Assembly (NCBI GenBank): GCA_016858145.1
Contig: JAEHOE010000091.1
Coordinates: 372,001-436,000, forward strand
Length of the DNA: 64,000 nt
Reading direction: 5' to 3'
Origin: Edaphochlamys debaryana
Taxonomy: Eukaryota > Chlorophyta > Chlorophyceae > Chlamydomonadales
The translations under genes were made by a program, and so were the position numbers. Below, one piece after another: positions 22,354 to 31,664 of the stretch. Position 1 is the stretch's first letter, and every line of letters begins with the position of its first letter. A model generated the notes under the pieces. The model worked only from the letters and a program-made list of their open reading frames with translations, was not told where the DNA came from and did not search any database.

Positions 22354-22435
22354 TGGGCATACCCGGTGGGAATCGAACCCACGACCTCCGGCCTTGGGTT
22401 ACAAGGTCCGTGCTCTTCCACTGAGCTACGGGGGC
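22354..22435 (-). tRNA. tRNA-like sequence (Thr-UGU-like loop), probably a pseudo-tRNA or SINE head
   Basis: On the minus strand there is a 7-base acceptor start GCCCCCG, TA, and a D-arm GCTCAGTGGAAGAGC (good A box). The loop-like CTTGTAA follows, then GGTC and a T-arm GTGGGTTCGATTCCCAC (perfect stem, good B box). The anticodon stem carries extra bases and does not fold as a normal 5-bp stem. The 3' acceptor strand (CGGGTATGCCC) pairs poorly with the 5' side. I read it as tRNA-derived but not a functional tRNA. It could be the head of a tRNA-related SINE. Confidence 0.5.
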
Positions 22436-22440
22436 GCTAC

Positions 22441-23219
22441 GGGTGCTCAGCCCCTAGCCCGCGCATTCGGGAAGACCCTCGAGTATAAGAAGACGCGCGG
22501 GCACTCGCTCAACTCAAAAGCAGATTGCCGAGACCTTAGGCAGGACATACACAGACGGCTGGGCGCGCCTGATGAGCTGCGCAGTGCATGAAGGCATGCT
22601 AGGCTCCGATCGAGGAATTGGTATTGTGGGGCGTGGCAGCCGGGGAGCCACAAGCGAGGCATGGCAGTTGCATCGATGAGAGTTGCGCTTCATCTCCCCC
22701 GCAAGAGCGCAACACGCACGGGGGTGACAACGACATCCACCTACGCCCTTCACTAATGCATACATGGGGCTGCACACACACCTCCGAAGGCATTCGCTCA
22801 AAGATACAGCACTTCCCGAGTGTGGCATTGCGGGATGGGCGCGGTAGGCAGCTTTGTGCGGTGTGCTCCTTCACACCGGCCGCCCCAAGCCCCACGGGCA
22901 GAAGACGCCTGCACAAATGTTGCCAAACGCTTTCGTGCCGGTCCCCCCAAATAAACTAGATAGGCAGAGAGCATAGGGAGGATAGCAGCATTGTGGGGCC
23001 CATACAGCTCGTCCTCCCCCCCCCCCCCCCGCCCCCCATGGTGGCGGAGACATACGGCGTGTCCCGCCCCCCTGATGATCCCAGGCGGCCTGAGCGCTAG
23101 CCCGCAGGGAACGGCTTTGGCGTGAACTTGGCTGGGCATGGCGATGTGATTGACCGGGCCTTGACCGCTGGCTTGAATACCCCCTAGTGTCATATAACAG
23201 CTCTGCGGGCACTCAGGGA
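22441..23219 (+). other. Spacer with no supported gene
   Basis: It contains a polyC tract near 23016-23033 and short unsupported frames. Nothing recognisable was found on either strand. Confidence 0.3.
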
Positions 23220-23221
23220 AA

Positions 23222-23537
23222 GAAACTCTCCGAAATATCGTCGGAGCCCGAAATGTTGGTACACGAGATTTCGGGCGACGACCCAAAGTGCCGCAAACCC
23301 GGGCCTGAGCGTTGCTATAGCTGTGTTATGATGTATTACAACTTCTCAATTTGATTGGGAGCAGTCCGCTGATGGGAGGGCCAAGTCGCGGGCAACCAAC
23401 GGTTCCCTCCGAAACCTTGGCTCCGAAATGTAAACCCCCCGCCCCAGCTGGTGCCATTTCGGAGCCCCCCTGCTCCGAAATCGAACCCCCCTCCCAACCT
23501 CGGGTGAGATTTCGGAGCCCCACCGCTCCGAATCGGC
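23222..23537 (+). repeat. Cluster of TTCGGAGC / GCTCCGAA palindromic repeats (left cluster)
   Basis: Repeated half-sites CTCCGAAAT and ATTTCGGAGC occur near 23229-23290 and 23397-23537, often as inverted pairs with a short loop. The same palindromes are abundant at 35718-36105. Confidence 0.7.
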
Positions 23538-23615
23538 TACTTTGAACTCGCTGCCCAATCCGAAAATGCCCAGACTGCCGCACTAGCTGCCTGTTGCCTT
23601 CCTTACACACAGGCA

Positions 23616-23831
23616 TTGGGTATGGCGGACATAGTGCGCAAGTTCTACGAGCCGTTGCGCCTTCCCGAGAACTGGAAGCGCGCCATTCTGGACTGGACCA
23701 AGCTTTTTGCCAGCCTAGTGCAAGCGCCATCCAAATACAACTACAAAATCACACGGAGCTGGCTTGCTTGGGGTGTTTGGGCGGCTGCGGCCCTGGTTCC
23801 CCTGACCGATGACCGCACGCTGATTCGTTGA
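23616..23831 (+). CDS. Small hypothetical ORF (71 aa), possible exon
   Basis: The frame opens after an acceptor-like TTACACACAG and reads MADIVRKFYEPLRLPENWKR, then AILDWTKLFASLVQAPSKYN, with a hydrophobic stretch WLAWGVWAAAALVPL near its C-terminus. Its composition looks protein-like, unlike neighbouring frames. I do not recognise it. It lies just upstream of the 5' LTR and may be the disrupted end of a gene or of another element. Confidence 0.25.
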   Translation: MGMADIVRKFYEPLRLPENWKRAILDWTKLFASLVQAPSKYNYKITRSWLAWGVWAAAALVPLTDDRTLIR

Positions 23832-24080
23832 TTGAACCATTTCAAGCAGAGCGCAAGCCAAGGACTTTCAATCCCCGGCTGGGCTCGCTTGAGTTCACTG
23901 CTTCTCACCGGTTTACTTGGCAATCAAGTCCGTTCGCCGGAAAGGTTAGCTTATTAGGCCGAAAAGCTACTCAACATTCAATCAGATTGCGCCGCAGATA
24001 CCTTCTTTCGAAAGCTTAGCTCTGCTTTGCTCTCTGCTCTCTTGTTTTTCGCTTCTCTTCACATCCTGGCTACCCCCGGG

Positions 24081-25430
24081 TGTACTGCCTGGTTGATGGG
24101 GCCACGCGTTTCGGGTGCTCACACGCCCACCGGCTCGCTAGGGATTCTTTGTGTTCACAACTAGCGGCGTGCAAGCGGAGATCTGGGGGCGGCACCGAAT
24201 GGGAAAGGGTTTTAGCATTTGGGCGCGGGGCGCAGTCAAGCGCGACTGCACCCGCGCGGGCAAGCTCGGAGTCGCCCGTTGGGTTACACCCGGGCCTGGA
24301 ACATGGCAAGCGGTTGGGACGAGAGCCATATGGCTGTACGGCATCTCATGGGTGTGAGAATATCCGGGTTATAAGTGTGATTAGGGCGTTGACCAGGTGT
24401 CATACGTTGCCTAGGCTGAACGGCCGCCCTGGCCATTGAAGTGTGGATGGGTGTGAGCGGTGTGAGTTGCTTCATGGAAGGTGTTGAGAAGTGAGCTGAT
24501 CGTGTGTTGTGACGGCTTCACCGCAAGTGGCAGGAAGGTGATCTGAGCACGGGAGCTGCGCGGTTGCTTCCATTGGTGGGCGCTGCCCGTTGTTCTGTAC
24601 GACACCTAGTCCATATTTATAGCCGGGGGGTCGCAGGCTGTTGCCTTAGGCCCCGGACCCCAAGAACAGGTCGACTGGAGCAGCGAACGGAATCGGTGGA
24701 CCCCTGATACCCGGGACCACTGATAGGTCCCAAGCGCAAGGGAACAGGAGGATTCTCTCGTGTAAACGTGTGTGCTCGACTGAGGCACTGTCCCTCGAGC
24801 CCCTCTGCGCCATCGAGCGCCCAGCCTGGCCCTTTGGCCCCTGCACGCTGTCAGCCTGCTGCGCGACCGTGCACCTAGCCCCCACGGACTGAGCCTCAGC
24901 GCCCTCCGTCGAGTGGAGCCCTTCTCTCCTGAGCAGCCCAGCTCAGCCCCTTCCAGAGTCAGCCCGGCTCTGACCCGCTGCGTTGCCCTAGCTGTGCGCG
25001 CGAGCGGAGGCGAGCGTGTGCCTTACAGCCCGCTTCGCTTGTTCTCTCCTTGGCCCTGCCCGAGTGCACGCCAAGCCCGTGTCCTGCGGTCGTCCCTGAC
25101 CCGGCACAACGTCTCACGGAGCGCCTGCCGACACCCCGACGCCGTCAGTGCCTCCGTCCCCCTCAAATCTATCTCAAATACCCGTAACGCTTCCGCAAAG
25201 CAAGACTTCCGCTGCGCAGTATCCCTGCTGCTACCACTTGTCCGTTGATTGAGCCCCGCAACGTGACACGTACCCCAACCCGCGGTGACGGAGACCGGAG
25301 CCAGTGTCTTCACACACTGAGCCCTGGGCACCTCACGACGCAGCAGAACGGTCCTTGGGCAAGCCAGCACACCATTCCGGAACGCGCGAAAATTTTGTGT
25401 GGTTACGTGTTTGGTGTGGCTTAGCTTTCT
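24081..25430 (+). repeat. 5' LTR (1350 bp)
   Basis: Starts TGTACTGCCTGGTTGATGGG and ends GGCTTAGCTTTCT. It appears identical to the sequence at 29782-31131. Its 5' TG is canonical; its 3' end is CT rather than CA. Confidence 0.9.
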
Positions 25431-25448
25431 TGGTAGCGGGACCCCGTT
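25431..25448 (+). promoter_or_regulatory. Putative tRNA primer-binding site
   Basis: TGGTAGCGGGACCCCG lies immediately after the 5' LTR. It begins TGG, as expected for complementarity to a tRNA CCA end. The cognate tRNA is not identified. Confidence 0.5.
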
Positions 25449-25549
25449 GCTCGTCTGAGCTTGCAACTCTGGTCAAACAGCCGCATTAGACAACCCTACC
25501 CCCCCGTCTCCACAAACGGCCAGTTCAGCCTCAGGCCTGGCCCCAGAAA

Positions 25550-28500
25550 ATGGAAGACTATGGGCAAGATCGAGCACGAGGCGTCTCTGCCTCTAGTCTC
25601 AACACGATACCCCTCTTCGACCCCGACCTGTTTGATGCCCGGTCATGGCTCACACAAGTCGAGAACTTTGCTCGTCTATTCCACTGGACGGACGAGGACA
25701 AGCTGATCGCCGCCAAGTGCCGGCTAGGCTCCACGGCGCAGATTTGGGCGTGTGGAAGTGGCCCCGAGCTTGGCAACTGGCCCTCCTTCCGGCGAGCGTT
25801 CACAGACCGCTTTGCTGTGCGAGAGGATGAGTTGTACAGCCGCCTGGCGAACTGCAGGCAGGGCAAGAAGGAGACGGTCAGGCATTATGCGGACCGGTAT
25901 CGGCACCTCTGCTCCCAGCTGGGCATTGACCCCGCCGAGGACCCAACCTACATGTACAACTTTCTGCGAGGTCTGCAGCCCCGAATCTATGCCAAGGTTT
26001 ACCTGATGAGGCCCAGGGACCTTGAGGCGGCCATCTCCGATGCCATTTACGTGAGCGAAGGCATGGATACGATGAGCCGAGGTGAACAGGGGGATGAGGA
26101 GGAGCATGATGACATCACACGTCATGCTCGTTATCGGCGGGCTCGGGAGTATTTGGAGGAGGAGGCACCTGCAAAGACGGAGAAGGCGGAGAGGGTGTGT
26201 TATGAGTTGGTGAGGCCCGAGCCCCGAGGGCCACCCGCCATGACACGAGGCCGAGAACAAGACACGCGCCCACGCGTGCGCTGGGAGGACCGGCGTGACC
26301 CGCAACCCCGGCGTGACGAGCCACGAGGGGGTATGCGCTCATCTGCGGCTGCGGTAAGGACCCCACCGCCCGCCGCCGCTTCCCGCAACGCACCTGATCT
26401 GGAGACGCTGGCCAGGGACTTCGCAAGGTTATCGTTGAATCTGCAGGAGATGCAAAGGCGGCAGGAGGGCGGATTTGGGTCACAGGTCAACCGGGTGGAG
26501 GTAGTTAACACTCCTGAGGTGTATCTGGTGGCGGGAGTGAGCACAGCGGAGGCCCCAAGGCCCACGGCCTGGAGGTACCCCAACCTTCCCAAGCCCCAGC
26601 CTTGGCGGCGCACCTGGAGTGTGGCGCAGCGGAGAAACCCGGCCCAGGCCATGGAGCGGGTCTCCATGAGCCTTGAAGTTGCCATACCGGATAAGGAGGA
26701 GGGAGGGACCGTGCGCCAGGCCCAGAGTCACCCAAGGCGCATTGGAGCAGCGGTAGCTGCGGCTCCTGGACGCCCACCCCACGAGGAGCAGCTGGGAACG
26801 CAGCAATCCGCACCACCGCTACGTCGGCTCACCATGAACGTAACGACCGGTGGCTGGCCGTTGCAATCCGCCGCACAATCAGAGGGGGAGGCGCAGGAGG
26901 AGGAAGGTGACGGAGACGTCACACAGCCACCATCATATGACGAGCAGCTGCCTTCTGCGGTGGTGCAAGGTCGTGACACGGAGAGGCAGACACCGCCACC
27001 TCTGTTGTCCGATTCTGAGGAGGAGACGGAGCACGAGTGGGAACGGGTCAAGAGACAGCGGAGGCGCAGCACCAAGCTGGCGGACTACGTGGGCCCAAAC
27101 CAGGCCCGGTCCCAGGGCCCGCATTCGCCGCCCGCGGCCACACCCACGCAGCCAGCGGCCCCTCACCAGAATTTGGCGGCGATTGGGATTGATACAGATG
27201 AGGAGGAACAGGCTGATGCTCCAGACGCCCAGGGAGCCGGGGAGGGAGGAGATGATGATGAGGAGGAAGTGTGGGAGCCTGAGGAGGGCGACGCGGAGGC
27301 CAGCAACGCGTCAACGGAGCTGGGGGTTGGGAGCGAGGAGCAGGAGGACACCCAACCCGCGGGAGAGGCCGGTCCCTCTCAGCCCAAGCCCGCAGCCGTT
27401 GAGCGCTCACCATGGGAGGATACGGTGATGATCCACTACCTCCAGACCCGCAAGTGGAGCTTCCCTGCGGGAACACCGGCGGAAACCATTGTCAGGGAAA
27501 CACGGCGAATCGCACGGCGGGCGGAGAACTATGTTTGGCACGAGGGCACGCTTTTCAAGGTCAGGAGGCATGACAAGCACCGGGAGGACCGACCATACTG
27601 GCGGGTGCCCAAGCCGGACGAATGTGCGGCACTGGTGCGGGAGGCGCATGAGCAAGGGCACCAGGGCGAGGAGAAGACTCACAGTATCCTCAAGGAACGC
27701 TTCTGGTGGCCCGGCATGGGGAAGGCGGTGGAGTCCTGCCTGCGGGAGTGCAAGGAATGCGCCAGCAACCAGAACAACCTGTTGCGCCACCCTCGTCTGC
27801 GGCCGTTGCCGGTGGTACCAGAGTCAGCCGGCTGGAGCTGCGCAGCTGGATCTCCACAATCTCGTACTACAAGAACTTCATTGCCAACTTCAGCCTTAAG
27901 GCGAAGTCGCACTACAATCTATTGCGGAAGGACGCACCGTGGCGGTGGAGCGCATTATGGACACGGTGCACCTGGACCTATTTGGACCCGTGACCCGGAC
28001 CCCGCGCGGACACACCATGTGCCTGGTGATGGTGGACAACTTCAGCTCGTGGCCAGAAGTGGTACCGATGAAGTCGAAGAAGGCCGGGGAGGTGTGGTGA
28101 GCCTTCTGGCAGACTTGGATCTGCAGGTTCGGGGTGCCAAGAGTGGTCATCTCAGATCGAGGAACCGAGTTCACCGGCAAGGACTTTGCTGGGGAGCTGA
28201 AGGTCTGCAAGATCAAGCAGAGCTCACCCTGTCAATGGAGCGACGGCCGATGTCGGACACGGAGCCTGTGGAGGTTGAACCAGAGCAGGTGGAGGCGGAG
28301 TGGACGACCGAGCATTATCAGCTGCTGCAAGGTCGGCGCCAGCGGCTTGAGACCATCGCCCTGGACGTGGAGAAGAGGCATGTGGAGGCGAAGGAGAAGG
28401 CGGAGCGGGATTATCTTAAGAAGCGGCATCAGTCCAAGCCGCGCAAGCCAAGAATTAACGCGGGGGATCAGCCCGCGGCAGCCCAGGCGGCGCCTGTGGC

Positions 28501-29587
28501 GACGGGGGACTTCGGACAAGCCGTAACGGGCACCAACCCGCTGGGTGTGGAAATTGCGGCGGCCCGACAGCCCTCAGTAATGACCGCCCACGGCGCCCAG
28601 GACAACACCCCAACGGCCCTGAGGCCAGCGACCACGAGCACCCCCAAGAAGAGTGCTAACCCCAAGGCACGCGGGGGCCAGTCGGGCCACAGCGCACCTG
28701 CAACGCCAGCAGGAGCCGCAGGAACAGCGCCAGCCGGAAACCCGACGGCCAGCCGCCGCGCGGTCCCGGAGGCGACACCTGGGGCAGGAAGGCCGGAGGA
28801 GGCACACCGGGTCAGGCCGGCGAGGTCCGACGAACTGCGGGGGCTTCCCGACATTCCGCTGGACGCGCTTGTATGGCGCCTTAGACAACGCGACAGCAAG
28901 CTGGCCAGGGACCGCGAAGGCCCTTATCTCTTCCAGTTCTACCGCGCGCCCGATGGCTCGCACGCGGTGGTGAGGAAGACACACGAGGGATGCTCTTTCC
29001 CATCCCTACACACCTTCTGTATGTGCCCAAGGCCTCAAAGTAGCTTGGCCCCGGAAGACGCGGCGCGGGAAGCCGCGCGATTGGCGCAGTACGCGCGAGG
29101 GGGCCCCCATGCCAAAGCGGTACCCCCATTAGCTCAACAACCTGCCAGGGAAGACTCCTGGGGAGAGCCGAACAGAAGAAGGAAGCCTGCGGGAAACGGC
29201 CAACCCGGGCTTGACGACTCCAGCAAGCCGGCACGCAACGCAATGCCTGCCTACCATGGAGATTTCCGAGCCCTCGCGGGTCAGCGTAAACCGGAAGTCC
29301 ACGCCAGGGAAGAGCCGGGAGATGCTGCAAACTTACGGCCGACCCGCAACAGCAGGGAGCGGTGTGAGCCTGGAAGCAGTGTGAGTGAAGCCAGTGACAG
29401 GAACGCTGTGGCGAAGGCTGAAGTCACACACGCGACGCCAGCACGCCGCGGCTCACACGAGATTGGAGTGTCCGGAGGGGTGCCCCGCTCGGTGGACCTG
29501 TGGAAAGAGCTTGACTTGCGCTACATGAGGACGGCGGCGAGCAAGCAAGGACCGCCTCAACCAACGGACACGGGGGGCCAGCTGTAA
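25550..29587 (+). CDS. Gag-derived long ORF (1345 aa) of the LTR element
   Basis: The ATG lies 119 bases after the 5' LTR. Residues about 20-165 form a Retrotrans_gag capsid-like domain (DPDLFDARSWLTQVENFARL, WPSFRRAFTDRF, ETVRHYADRYRHLCSQLG, YNFLRGLQPRIYAKV). The middle is acidic and Pro-rich, with no CCHC knuckle seen. Around residues 685-745 there is an integrase-type HHCC finger: EAHEQGHQGEEKTHSILKER, WWPGMGKAVE, CLRECKECASNQ. After VVPES the frame runs out of phase through RT and integrase fragments. It then resumes a tail (RQRLETIALDVEKRHVEAKE) typical of the region after the integrase core, followed by an Ala/Pro-rich low-complexity end. It stays open for 4 kb although the enzymatic parts are lost. 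Confidence 0.8.
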   Translation: MEDYGQDRARGVSASSLNTIPLFDPDLFDARSWLTQVENFARLFHWTDEDKLIAAKCRLGSTAQIWACGSGPELGNWPSFRRAFTDRFAVREDELYSRLANCRQGKKETVRHYADRYRHLCSQLGIDPAEDPTYMYNFLRGLQPRIYAKVYLMRPRDLEAAISDAIYVSEGMDTMSRGEQGDEEEHDDITRHARYRRAREYLEEEAPAKTEKAERVCYELVRPEPRGPPAMTRGREQDTRPRVRWEDRRDPQPRRDEPRGGMRSSAAAVRTPPPAAASRNAPDLETLARDFARLSLNLQEMQRRQEGGFGSQVNRVEVVNTPEVYLVAGVSTAEAPRPTAWRYPNLPKPQPWRRTWSVAQRRNPAQAMERVSMSLEVAIPDKEEGGTVRQAQSHPRRIGAAVAAAPGRPPHEEQLGTQQSAPPLRRLTMNVTTGGWPLQSAAQSEGEAQEEEGDGDVTQPPSYDEQLPSAVVQGRDTERQTPPPLLSDSEEETEHEWERVKRQRRRSTKLADYVGPNQARSQGPHSPPAATPTQPAAPHQNLAAIGIDTDEEEQADAPDAQGAGEGGDDDEEEVWEPEEGDAEASNASTELGVGSEEQEDTQPAGEAGPSQPKPAAVERSPWEDTVMIHYLQTRKWSFPAGTPAETIVRETRRIARRAENYVWHEGTLFKVRRHDKHREDRPYWRVPKPDECAALVREAHEQGHQGEEKTHSILKERFWWPGMGKAVESCLRECKECASNQNNLLRHPRLRPLPVVPESAGWSCAAGSPQSRTTRTSLPTSALRRSRTTIYCGRTHRGGGAHYGHGAPGPIWTRDPDPARTHHVPGDGGQLQLVARSGTDEVEEGRGGVVSLLADLDLQVRGAKSGHLRSRNRVHRQGLCWGAEGLQDQAELTLSMERRPMSDTEPVEVEPEQVEAEWTTEHYQLLQGRRQRLETIALDVEKRHVEAKEKAERDYLKKRHQSKPRKPRINAGDQPAAAQAAPVATGDFGQAVTGTNPLGVEIAAARQPSVMTAHGAQDNTPTALRPATTSTPKKSANPKARGGQSGHSAPATPAGAAGTAPAGNPTASRRAVPEATPGAGRPEEAHRVRPARSDELRGLPDIPLDALVWRLRQRDSKLARDREGPYLFQFYRAPDGSHAVVRKTHEGCSFPSLHTFCMCPRPQSSLAPEDAAREAARLAQYARGGPHAKAVPPLAQQPAREDSWGEPNRRRKPAGNGQPGLDDSSKPARNAMPAYHGDFRALAGQRKPEVHAREEPGDAANLRPTRNSRERCEPGSSVSEASDRNAVAKAEVTHATPARRGSHEIGVSGGVPRSVDLWKELDLRYMRTAASKQGPPQPTDTGGQL
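27822..28216 (+). pseudogene. Fragments of reverse transcriptase (3' end) and integrase core, out of frame
   Basis: 27822-27945 encodes LRSWISTISYYKNFIANFSL and YNLLRKDAPWRWS, the segment that normally follows the RT palm/thumb in gypsy elements. It sits between the HHCC finger and the integrase core, a non-standard order. 27947-28216 encodes an integrase core start MDTVHLDLFGPVTRTPRGHT with VMVDNFSSWPEVVPM. An in-frame TGA follows, then FGVPRVVISDRGTEFTGKDF (second catalytic Asp). The region with the third catalytic residue (Glu) is missing. The pieces cannot make a working enzyme. Confidence 0.75.
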
Positions 29588-29781
29588 AAGTAACTCGCTG
29601 CTCGGCCAGCGGCCGCGACTGCGACGAGCGCCACGCCGCCCTGGCCGCCGCCATCGCCTCCGTCGCCACCATCATCGTGGACGACTCCAGCAGCAGCGAG
29701 CCGGAGACGGAGTAATGCGAAAACAGCGTGGCCGGTTCTAGGTAGGGACACCTAGAGGACGCGGGGTATAGCCACAGCAGC

Positions 29782-31131
29782 TGTACTGCCTGGTTGATGG
29801 GGCCACGCGTTTCGGGTGCTCACACGCCCACCGGCTCGCTAGGGATTCTTTGTGTTCACAACTAGCGGCGTGCAAGCGGAGATCTGGGGGCGGCACCGAA
29901 TGGGAAAGGGTTTTAGCATTTGGGCGCGGGGCGCAGTCAAGCGCGACTGCACCCGCGCGGGCAAGCTCGGAGTCGCCCGTTGGGTTACACCCGGGCCTGG
30001 AACATGGCAAGCGGTTGGGACGAGAGCCATATGGCTGTACGGCATCTCATGGGTGTGAGAATATCCGGGTTATAAGTGTGATTAGGGCGTTGACCAGGTG
30101 TCATACGTTGCCTAGGCTGAACGGCCGCCCTGGCCATTGAAGTGTGGATGGGTGTGAGCGGTGTGAGTTGCTTCATGGAAGGTGTTGAGAAGTGAGCTGA
30201 TCGTGTGTTGTGACGGCTTCACCGCAAGTGGCAGGAAGGTGATCTGAGCACGGGAGCTGCGCGGTTGCTTCCATTGGTGGGCGCTGCCCGTTGTTCTGTA
30301 CGACACCTAGTCCATATTTATAGCCGGGGGGTCGCAGGCTGTTGCCTTAGGCCCCGGACCCCAAGAACAGGTCGACTGGAGCAGCGAACGGAATCGGTGG
30401 ACCCCTGATACCCGGGACCACTGATAGGTCCCAAGCGCAAGGGAACAGGAGGATTCTCTCGTGTAAACGTGTGTGCTCGACTGAGGCACTGTCCCTCGAG
30501 CCCCTCTGCGCCATCGAGCGCCCAGCCTGGCCCTTTGGCCCCTGCACGCTGTCAGCCTGCTGCGCGACCGTGCACCTAGCCCCCACGGACTGAGCCTCAG
30601 CGCCCTCCGTCGAGTGGAGCCCTTCTCTCCTGAGCAGCCCAGCTCAGCCCCTTCCAGAGTCAGCCCGGCTCTGACCCGCTGCGTTGCCCTAGCTGTGCGC
30701 GCGAGCGGAGGCGAGCGTGTGCCTTACAGCCCGCTTCGCTTGTTCTCTCCTTGGCCCTGCCCGAGTGCACGCCAAGCCCGTGTCCTGCGGTCGTCCCTGA
30801 CCCGGCACAACGTCTCACGGAGCGCCTGCCGACACCCCGACGCCGTCAGTGCCTCCGTCCCCCTCAAATCTATCTCAAATACCCGTAACGCTTCCGCAAA
30901 GCAAGACTTCCGCTGCGCAGTATCCCTGCTGCTACCACTTGTCCGTTGATTGAGCCCCGCAACGTGACACGTACCCCAACCCGCGGTGACGGAGACCGGA
31001 GCCAGTGTCTTCACACACTGAGCCCTGGGCACCTCACGACGCAGCAGAACGGTCCTTGGGCAAGCCAGCACACCATTCCGGAACGCGCGAAAATTTTGTG
31101 TGGTTACGTGTTTGGTGTGGCTTAGCTTTCT
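29782..31131 (+). repeat. 3' LTR (1350 bp)
   Basis: Apparently identical to the 5' LTR. It is bracketed by TAGCCACAGCA on both sides (29769-29779 and from 31131, reusing the last LTR base), which is not a normal LTR target-site duplication. Confidence 0.9.
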
Positions 31132-31664
31132 AGCCACAGCACGGGCCCAGGTCGGGCGTAAACGTTACGGTGGAAAGCAGCAGAGCTAGCTTACCACCGG
31201 AACAGCGCATCTTTCGATGCCTTTGACAAGCGAAACCAGTATTGGTTTGACTGATGCGTTTCACGCCCACACGAGTGAGGGATAAATGCATGGGATCAAG
31301 GGGGGGCCTTGGCTTGGGTCCTATCCGGGGAAAGGGGGGAAAGGGGGGAAGGACTTGGCTGCAAGAGCAGTAGGGGGAGTGGGGGGGGAGTGGAAGGGAG
31401 TGGGGGGGTAGGTGGGTGGGTGGGCAGGCAAGCAAGCACAAAGGTTTGGTGTGTGGCAGAGCAGTGGTGGCAGAGGCAGGCAAGGGCAGGCAGGCAGGGC
31501 ACACAAGAGAGAGAGAGCTCTGCCCCTGTCCACTTTCCCTTCCCACCTACCTACCCCATCCTACCCATCCCTACCTAACCCACCTAGGCGAGGGAGCGGG
31601 GAGGCGCAGGGCGCCTAGGCATGGGCGTGCAGCTGAGTTTGGGCAGCGGCTCCGGCCCTGAGCA
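31132..31664 (+). other. G-rich spacer between LTR element and satellite
   Basis: Contains long purine/G-rich runs (about 31300-31420) and GGCAGGCA-type short repeats near 31480. No gene is supported. Confidence 0.4.

Larger units (their letters stand above)
24081..31131 (+). mobile_element. Ty3/gypsy-like LTR retrotransposon, internally rearranged (non-autonomous)
   Basis: Two direct LTRs of 1350 bp each (24081-25430 and 29782-31131) flank a 4.35-kb interior. The interior holds a primer-binding-like site directly after the 5' LTR, a long gag-derived ORF, an integrase HHCC finger, a reverse transcriptase scrap and integrase-core scraps. No full protease, RT or RNase H is present. LTRs of equal length with no difference seen by eye indicate a recent insertion, so the element was probably mobilised in trans. 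The expected 4-6 bp target duplication is not seen (CCGGG before, AGCCA after). Confidence 0.85.

Noticed and set aside
24081..31131. DIRS/TOC1-type element with split repeats
   Set aside because: The repeats are simple full-length direct LTRs, and the integrase HHCC finger and core motifs are of the Ty3/gypsy type. No tyrosine recombinase is seen.
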